64,000 bases of DNA from Caulochytrium protostelioides (Eukaryota; Chytridiomycota; Caulochytriomycetes; Caulochytriales; Caulochytriaceae): NCBI GenBank assembly GCA_003615045.1, contig ML014113.1:186001-250000 (forward strand), written 5' to 3'. This document shows, piece by piece, positions 58,044-64,000 of the stretch. Position 1 is the first letter of the stretch, and each line of letters begins with the position of its first letter. The notes below the pieces were generated by a model. It was not told the origin of the DNA and searched no databases. It worked only from the letters and a program-made list of their open reading frames with translations. Both the position numbers and the translations under genes were made by a program.

Positions 58044-58430
58044 ATGGCTGCTCGATCTGCGACTGAGCTTCGCTACGCCGTTAGGCAGCTCTACAAAAGC
58101 ATGTTGACGGTGGGTCGCGAATGGCCTGGTGATTACCAGATCTTCCGGCAAAAGCTGCATGGTGCTTTCATCAAAAAGCGCTCTCTCTCAGAGCCGTCGG
58201 AAATCGAGCAGGCGATTCGTCATGGCGAGTTTGTTTACAAAGAGCTCGAGGCACTCTGGTTCTTGCGCAAGTACGTTGGTGATTGGTAGTGATATCTGTA
58301 ATGCTCTACACGACGCATTACTAACTCTGTGAATCACTGCCCTATATTGCTGTCTGGATGTGTCATCTTTGCTCGTTGTATTGTCAATGCCGCCAGGTAT
58401 CGTCATCTTAAGGCGCGCTATTACGATTAG
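58044..58430 (+). CDS. ETFRF1/LYRM5-like LYR-motif mitochondrial protein, two exons
   Basis: An 86-residue protein of the complex 1 LYR family. Exon 1 is 58044-58270 and exon 2 is 58397-58430. The LYR-type start is ELRYAVRQLYKSMLTVGREW, where LYK replaces LYR as in human LYRM5, and YQIFRQKLHGAFIKKRSLSE follows. Then come IEQAIRHGEFVYKELEALWF and LRKYRHLKARYYD; the last part is created only by splicing out the 126-bp intron. In animals ETFRF1 deflavinates electron-transferring flavoprotein in mitochondria; with LYR proteins generally, acyl-carrier protein is a partner. Without splicing the frame would end KYVGDW. Length and motif spacing fit LYRM5 better than other LYR proteins. Confidence 0.85.
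58271..58396 (+). other. Intron in the ETFRF1-like gene
   Basis: A 126-bp, phase-2 intron with donor GTACGT and acceptor ATGCCGCCAG. It splits a Lys codon, and splicing rebuilds the conserved FLRKYR...YY ending. Confidence 0.85.
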
Positions 58431-60089
58431 GGCGATCCTCGGTGGGGTCTGTGACATCAGTTTTTCACTGGGGAGGGGGAGATGATATCGTGCTAAATGC
58501 GGTGTTTTAGAGGCTGTATTACTCCATCAGAAAAGGTCGTGGTGCCGCAACATGAAAGACCCTGATCAGTGCGCAAGGTTCTGTTGTTTGATGGCCGCGC
58601 AAAACTGTGGCGCCCAAGCCACCAGATGCTGTCGCTCTTTCGCCGCCGCTGGACGCCGTCCCATGGATGGCGGAGTGCAAGCCCCCGACACGGGAAGAGA
58701 CCCTTCATGGATCGTCAAAACCACGGATCCGCTCCACCGCCTCTACACTGCGTTTGCAGCCATTCTTGAATCCGATCAGCACTTACTATAAATCATACGT
58801 GATAACATGCCCACGATGCGTCACGATCGCGAACAACCGCTGTGGAGCGAGCACGAGGACGGGGAGCAGAGCTTCAAGCGTGTCCTGCAGTGATCGGCAG
58901 TCTCACTCGTTCGTTGAAGACATCGTGCCAACGGCATCGATAGATGCAATGAATCATACGATGTTCCGCAACGATGTTGGAAGCCAGTCGTAAGTATGAA
59001 TGTTGTCGGGATGAATGTCAATGGAAGGAGACTCCTCGATGTAGGGGTTTTGGCGGGTCATGCTTGTGATGACCTGTCCGCTTTGCTCTTGCCGCTCTTG
59101 CCGGCCCAGGGGCGTGCTTGCACTCCCCGCCGGCCCGGGTCCAAGCAAGGCAACCGGGCTGACCCCCGCTCGGCAGGGAGTGTCGCCGAGGGCACATGAA
59201 CCCTTGACATGCGGTCTATCATGCAATGCCAGATTCTTTCGCCGTCAGTACGAATGGCTATTATATGCCTGTATCCCATCTCATGCGATGTTCCCCTATG
59301 ATGACGGTCACGAACGAGCAATGTATCCATTCACAATCAAGGCATCGTGGCCATCGATGCAGCAGTCAGAGTTGCTCTTGCATACCCATCGCTACAAGGA
59401 CGACCGCGTCGCCCGTGCCTGTGGCCCCATTCTCTCCAGTGTCGCATGCTCACGATACGCAGAATCACTACCTGTTGGCCATCCAGTTGGCCATCCGGCC
59501 ATCCGGCTCTTTTCGTCGCCGCTTCTGCGCACACTGGGCTCCACTGACGGGCGTTTGGTGGACTCCGCAACCCCATCGTGCGTCTGGGTCATTTTCGTCG
59601 TTTAGCGTTGGTCCTGACGCGCTCGATACCGGCCCCGTGCATGTTCTGCTGCCCCAGGTGCTGGGTTGCTCCGTACACTCGCCGATCTCAGGACCGTGCG
59701 CAGCCGCAGTCTCGACAGCTCCGACGGCCCCCCTGACGGCGAAAGCTTCTTGTTCATTCTGAGACCAAGCCGCACACGCGATACTCGCTCAGCTTAACCG
59801 TTAAGCGGAAGCCGTCTCTCCCCGCCTCCTTCGCGTGGTCACCGCTCTCGACCCGCAGCGCACAATCCCCATCGCTGCCCGTCACGCCGCGGCCGCGGGA
59901 CGCCTCAGAACGCTTGTCCGACGGGATTGCTTCTCGACGGCATTCCATACGCGCCGTCGGTTTCGTAGCACCTGATCCGTCTCGGATCAGGCGCGGCGGT
60001 CCTCGCGGTGGGAACCCGGTTCCCCGTCCCCCCGTCTCCCATCGCCCGATCCCCCTGCCGCCGCACCCCCGGCTGCATCGGCCGTCACC
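58431..60089. other. Intergenic region between ETFRF1-like gene and CAF-1
   Basis: About 1.66 kb, AT-richer at the left and GC-rich toward the CAF-1 start. A short repeat of GGCCATCC occurs at 59475-59510. No open frame has a recognisable domain, and no transposon motif was found here. Confidence 0.5.
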
Positions 60090-63000
60090 ATGAGCGCCTC
60101 GGACACGCCCGAGAAGAAGCGGAAGCAGCAGGACATCGCCTTCTTCTTCCAATCCTCCGGCCGCGCCAAGAAGGTCGCCTGCGATCGCCATGCCAACGCT
60201 AGTCCGCCCACCGCCGCGGCTCGGCTCCCGTCGGTTGCGCCGCCGGTGGCCGTGAACTCCCCGGCGTCGGCGTCCGCGGTCGTCACGTCGCCTCCTTCCG
60301 CCGAGAAAACAGCCGCAGCTCTCACATCGCCGTCCTCGGCCAAGAAAAGAGCCGCTGCCCGCTCACGGCCGTCACCGCTGACATCATCCGCCTCCGCGTC
60401 AGCCGCGACGCCATTACCGGTCGCGAGCTGTGCTGCGCAGCCGGCGACGGCGACGGCCACGGCGACACCATCGACGCTACCGCCGCCACCGCCGCCGTCG
60501 TCGTCTGGCACGGCGGCGGCGACCACGATCGCGACGGCAGCGCCGGCACCGACGCCGCGGGCCCCGCGATCCAAAGAGGACAAGGAGCTGCCGCATATCG
60601 AGCGCGGCAAGGTCCGTTTCCGCGAGCCGCGGCTGCCGCTGGAGAACATGAGCACGACGCTGTCGCTGCTGGTGCAGTTCCGCGAGTTCATTGACGCGCC
60701 GTCCGTCGGCCCGCTCGACGCGCTGCCGCCGCAGTATCACGCGCTGCTGGCCCACTACGTGCAGGACGCGACGGCGTCGCTGGATCACGTGGCACAGACC
60801 GTCTACAACAAGATGATGCCGCCGCGCATCGACTCCGGCGATGACAGCCTGAGCGAGAGCGACGACGACGCCGACGCCGTCCAGGACGCGGGGTTCAGCT
60901 CGGACCCGTCGCGCGATCCGCGGTCCAAGCTCGCCGTCGACCATATCCGCAAAGCTATCATCGCGATCGCCGACCGCGTGAACTACGGCGGGATGCGCCG
61001 GACACCGCCGCCGCCGGACGTGGTCGCGCCGTCGCCCGGATCGACACCAGCACTACCATCCACAACAGAATCAGCGGTGCTATCAACACCTGTGCCATCG
61101 GCCGAGGCCGACTTGGCCATCCCCTCCTTGGCGCTGTATCGGTGGGAGATCAAGCAGCCCTCGCTTTATTTTTCGCCCGACGTGTGCCGTCAGATTGAGC
61201 AGCGCGTCGAGCGCCGCCTCGCCGCCAAAGCACACCTCGCGAGCCTCGTCGCCGAGATGCCCGACGCTATGTATGCGAGTCTCCTCGCCGGCGGCAAAGT
61301 CACGCAGCGCAACCTCGTCGTTGCCGCGGCCAAACCGGCCAAAGCCGCGAAGCTGGCCAAGGCATCGAGCGCGACCGACGCCACGGCGCCGTCCGCGGCG
61401 GCCTCTTCCACCGTGACCGCGTCCATGATCGTGCCGGCGCCGGTGGCGACGGCCGACATGACCGATGAGACGCTGCCGGCGCCGGTGCCGCCGCCCAAGG
61501 AGACCGCCGCGCAAGCGCGCGCCCGCCGCACGGCCGAAGCCGAAGCGGCGGCGCTCGCCGCGCAGCCCCGGCTCTCGGGCTTCTTTTCGGTCCGCAAGCC
61601 GGCGCATCCCGCGCCGGCCGTGGCGGCCGCGGGCGGCGGGCGCGGCGCGCCCGGAGCCGCGGCGGACGGCGGCGCGGGCGGCGTACCGGCGGCGTACCGG
61701 CGGCTGTTCCTCCCGTACCAGCTCAAGTCGCACGCGACGCTGGCGCCGCGGCCGGCGCCCATGACGCCCGCGGCGCAGGCGGCGTTCGACGCGCTGCTTG
61801 CGGACCCGGCGGCAAGCGCGGCGTCGCTGGCGCGGGACGAGGCGGCGGCGCGGCGCGCGAACGGCCGAGTCGGGTTCTTCCAGCGCACGGCGCGGACGGC
61901 GCACCGCCCGCGGCTCGCACCGAACGCGGCGGACACGACGTGGAAGCTCATCCAGTTCCACCTGCAGTGGCGGCCGCCGTACTGGGGCACGTGGATTCGG
62001 ACCGCGGACGAGCGCGACATCCGGCCGCGGCGGCCGTTCGCGCGCTCGCGGCAGCTCGACTACGACGTGCAGTCGGACCTCGAGTGGGAAGAGGACGTGT
62101 CGGGCGACGACTGCTCGGACGCGGGCGAGGAGGACGACGAGGAGCTCGCGGGCGGGCCTGGCGACTCGGCGTCCGAGATGCTCGAGGATGAGGACGACGG
62201 CTGGCTCGTGCCTCACGGCTACCTCTCGGACGACGAGGGTATGGCCGACGGCCACGGCGACGGCGACGAGGCGATGGCCGACGCCGAGGCCGGGGGCGAG
62301 GGCGGCCCGCTGTCGCTGTCGAAGCTCATGAAGACGGCGGCGCTGCCGGACGCGACGTCCGGCGACCCGTGCCAGACAGCCGCGAGCCGCGGCATGAAGC
62401 GCCACCAGAACGACATCGTCCGCCGGCCTGTCCAGATCTGCGATCAGTATGTGTGGGGCATCCAGTACGAGGGCGACGACGCGGCCGACCGCACGCACCC
62501 GAGCTACAACCCGCTGGCGGTGCGCATCGTGGCGTGCGCGAGTTTTCTCGTGCCGAACGCGCCGCTGGTGGATGCCGCGCGCCCCGAGGATGGCGCTGCC
62601 ATCGCCGAATGGGATGACGCCTTGCTGTCCAAGGACGGCATGACTATCCGCTTCGACGCCGTCCACGCCGCGGCGAAGGACGGCGCCAGGGACGCCAAGG
62701 ACGCCAAAGGCCTCGAGGCGGACGACGCCAAAGCCGCGCCGAAGCGGGGGCCGTTCCCACAGCAGCGCGATCCGGACCTGGCGCGTCTCATTGACGCCCA
62801 GGACACGCCGCATCTGCCGGTGCTCGTCGAAGCGGCGCGGCCCCACTTCCCGGAAGTGACGAAGCGGCATCTCGAGATCGCTATCAAGCGGATCGCCGTC
62901 AAGGGCAAGCGGATCCGTACGGCGCCGGGCGATGTGGATCCCGCCGCCGCCGCTCTGGCTCCTGCAGTGAAGCCCGAGTTCGCGACCGATGCGGCATCCC

Positions 63001-63899
63001 CGACGGCGCCCAGGACCGTTGACGCCACGCCGGGCCTGGCCACGACGGCGCCGCCGCCGTCGACAGAGGACGCCAACCGCGGCCACGCCTGGCGCGTGAA
63101 GCGCGCGCTGCTGCACCTCCTCCCCCCGCCGGTCGCGCAGGCGCGGCAGCGCGCCTTCGAAGCCTCCGACGCCGCTCAGGAAGCCTCCCGGCTCCGCAAG
63201 CAGCAGCGGCAGCTCGACCGTGAGCTCAAGTCGGCCGCCGCGACCGCCGCGGCCGCCGCGGCCGCCGCGGCGCTCGGCCGCGCGGCCACCGCACCGAGCG
63301 CAGGGGCTCGGACGGCGACGGTCGCGCCGGGCCTCATGACGCCCGTCACCGACACCGCGTCCAGCGCCGCGGTGTTCCGGCGCGCCAGTCCCGACGGCGC
63401 CGCGCGGCCCGTCCCGCTGCCGGCCGCGCGGCCCGCCGCCGGGGCGCCCAACGCGCTGATGCGGTCGCCGCCGACGCCGACGCCCGCCAAGCGCGTGGCG
63501 GGCCCGGCGGATGCGCCGGCGTCGCCGGAGCCGCGCGGCGCGTCGCCCGCGCAGTCCGAACACGCGTCGCGCCACGCGCTGCGCCTGTTCGCGTCGCCGG
63601 GCGGCGGCCCCCGGCCCGTCACCGCGCCGGCCGCGCCGGCGTCCGCGCTGGCGAACGGCGGCGCCAGCGGCGTCGGCGCGCTGCCGCACGCGTCGCAGGC
63701 GTCCTTGGCGTCCATGTTCAAGAAAACCGCGACCGTGCCGCTCGCCCGGCCGAGCCTCGCGGGCTCCTCGCGGAGCGCCGGGGCGGCGGCGGCGGCGCCC
63801 GCGCGCCAGCAAGTGGCCCTGCCGCTGCACAGCCTGAGGCCCGTCGCGGTGCCGCCGGGCATGTCGGCCAAGGCCGCGGGCAAGCGCCCGCTGCCCTAG
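60090..63899 (+). CDS. Chromatin assembly factor 1 large subunit (p150/Cac1)
   Basis: A 1269-residue histone chaperone that deposits H3-H4 behind replication forks. At the N-terminus residues 13-20 read QQDIAFFF, a canonical PCNA-interacting (PIP) box, and a second one (QPRLSGFF) lies at 492-499. The conserved middle at about 615-720 has LIQFHLQWRPPYWGTWIRTA, IRPRRPFARSRQLDYDVQSD, LEWEEDVSGDD, an acidic run and GWLVPHGYLSDDEG, which matches the CAF-1 p150 acidic signature. A winged-helix-like region at about 893-950 (LARLIDAQDTPHLPVLVEAA) matches the DNA-binding C-terminal domain of Cac1. The usual long KER helix is short. The remaining C-terminus is Ala/Pro-rich. ATG 60090 has a fair context (GTCACCATG). 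Confidence 0.9.
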   Translation: MSASDTPEKKRKQQDIAFFFQSSGRAKKVACDRHANASPPTAAARLPSVAPPVAVNSPASASAVVTSPPSAEKTAAALTSPSSAKKRAAARSRPSPLTSSASASAATPLPVASCAAQPATATATATPSTLPPPPPPSSSGTAAATTIATAAPAPTPRAPRSKEDKELPHIERGKVRFREPRLPLENMSTTLSLLVQFREFIDAPSVGPLDALPPQYHALLAHYVQDATASLDHVAQTVYNKMMPPRIDSGDDSLSESDDDADAVQDAGFSSDPSRDPRSKLAVDHIRKAIIAIADRVNYGGMRRTPPPPDVVAPSPGSTPALPSTTESAVLSTPVPSAEADLAIPSLALYRWEIKQPSLYFSPDVCRQIEQRVERRLAAKAHLASLVAEMPDAMYASLLAGGKVTQRNLVVAAAKPAKAAKLAKASSATDATAPSAAASSTVTASMIVPAPVATADMTDETLPAPVPPPKETAAQARARRTAEAEAAALAAQPRLSGFFSVRKPAHPAPAVAAAGGGRGAPGAAADGGAGGVPAAYRRLFLPYQLKSHATLAPRPAPMTPAAQAAFDALLADPAASAASLARDEAAARRANGRVGFFQRTARTAHRPRLAPNAADTTWKLIQFHLQWRPPYWGTWIRTADERDIRPRRPFARSRQLDYDVQSDLEWEEDVSGDDCSDAGEEDDEELAGGPGDSASEMLEDEDDGWLVPHGYLSDDEGMADGHGDGDEAMADAEAGGEGGPLSLSKLMKTAALPDATSGDPCQTAASRGMKRHQNDIVRRPVQICDQYVWGIQYEGDDAADRTHPSYNPLAVRIVACASFLVPNAPLVDAARPEDGAAIAEWDDALLSKDGMTIRFDAVHAAAKDGARDAKDAKGLEADDAKAAPKRGPFPQQRDPDLARLIDAQDTPHLPVLVEAARPHFPEVTKRHLEIAIKRIAVKGKRIRTAPGDVDPAAAALAPAVKPEFATDAASPTAPRTVDATPGLATTAPPPSTEDANRGHAWRVKRALLHLLPPPVAQARQRAFEASDAAQEASRLRKQQRQLDRELKSAAATAAAAAAAAALGRAATAPSAGARTATVAPGLMTPVTDTASSAAVFRRASPDGAARPVPLPAARPAAGAPNALMRSPPTPTPAKRVAGPADAPASPEPRGASPAQSEHASRHALRLFASPGGGPRPVTAPAAPASALANGGASGVGALPHASQASLASMFKKTATVPLARPSLAGSSRSAGAAAAAPARQQVALPLHSLRPVAVPPGMSAKAAGKRPLP

Positions 63900-64000
63900 C
63901 CGCGTCGGACGCCGACCGTTCAGCACGTCCCCCGGCTCGCGTCTCCTCCTGCACGTCGATTCGGCCCCTCCCCGCGACCGATGCTCGTCCCGGTGGGTCT

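Noticed and set aside
58271-58289. Unspliced ending KYVGDW of the ETFRF1-like protein
   Set aside because: Splicing at GTACGT restores the conserved family ending KYR...YY, so the unspliced stop is considered an intron artefact.
59060-59605. 181-codon plus-strand open frame between the LYR gene and CAF-1
   Set aside because: The product has no recognisable domain, and overlapping frames on both strands look equally plausible, so it was not called a gene or transposase.

Overview
The window looks like a gene-dense, very GC-rich nuclear contig from a fungus. Fungal signs are a GPI-anchored Crh-type GH16 cell-wall transglycosylase, an Hse1-type ESCRT-0 subunit, a Pex30-type dysferlin-domain protein and a fungal-style Atp23. 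Genes are intron-poor: only three need introns (glutathione reductase, peptidyl-tRNA hydrolase 2 and an ETFRF1-like LYR protein). Proteins carry long Ala/Pro/Ser-rich low-complexity insertions. A likely SSX2IP/Msd1-family spindle or basal-body protein and degenerate Fanzor genes would fit an early-diverging zoosporic fungus (chytrid-like). That placement is inference, and the species cannot be named from the sequence alone.

Layout, left to right: 3' end of eIF2B-epsilon (+); prolyl oligopeptidase (-); glutathione reductase with one intron (-); dysferlin-domain Pex30-like membrane protein (+); Atp23 protease (-); GRAM-domain tail-anchored protein (-); alanine-rich coiled-coil protein (+); Crh-like GH16 (-); small single-pass membrane protein (+); PQ-loop protein (+); Tah18/NDOR1 diflavin reductase (+); site-2 protease (-); PTH2 with three introns (+); a giant 2221-residue ABCB full transporter (+); Hse1/STAM (+); SSX2IP/Msd1-like coiled coil (-); KDM5/JARID1 histone demethylase (-); two decayed Fanzor copies (-); ETFRF1/LYRM5-like protein with one intron (+); CAF-1 large subunit (+).

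Most genes are unrelated housekeeping functions. Several fall into compartments: mitochondrial (Atp23, PTH2, ETFRF1, possibly a prolyl oligopeptidase isoform), endomembrane or contact site (Pex30-like, GRAM protein, S2P, Hse1), redox and Fe-S assembly (glutathione reductase, Tah18), and chromatin (KDM5, CAF-1). Four convergent pairs are separated by only about 105-200 bp. Divergent or tandem promoters are separated by 0.6-3 kb of repeat-rich sequence in which no gene was recognised.

The most interesting stretch is 55.7-58.0 kb, where two diverged, broken copies of a TnpB-like RNA-guided nuclease gene (Fanzor) lie in tandem on the minus strand between KDM5 and the ETFRF1-like gene. No tRNA, rRNA or CRISPR array was seen.
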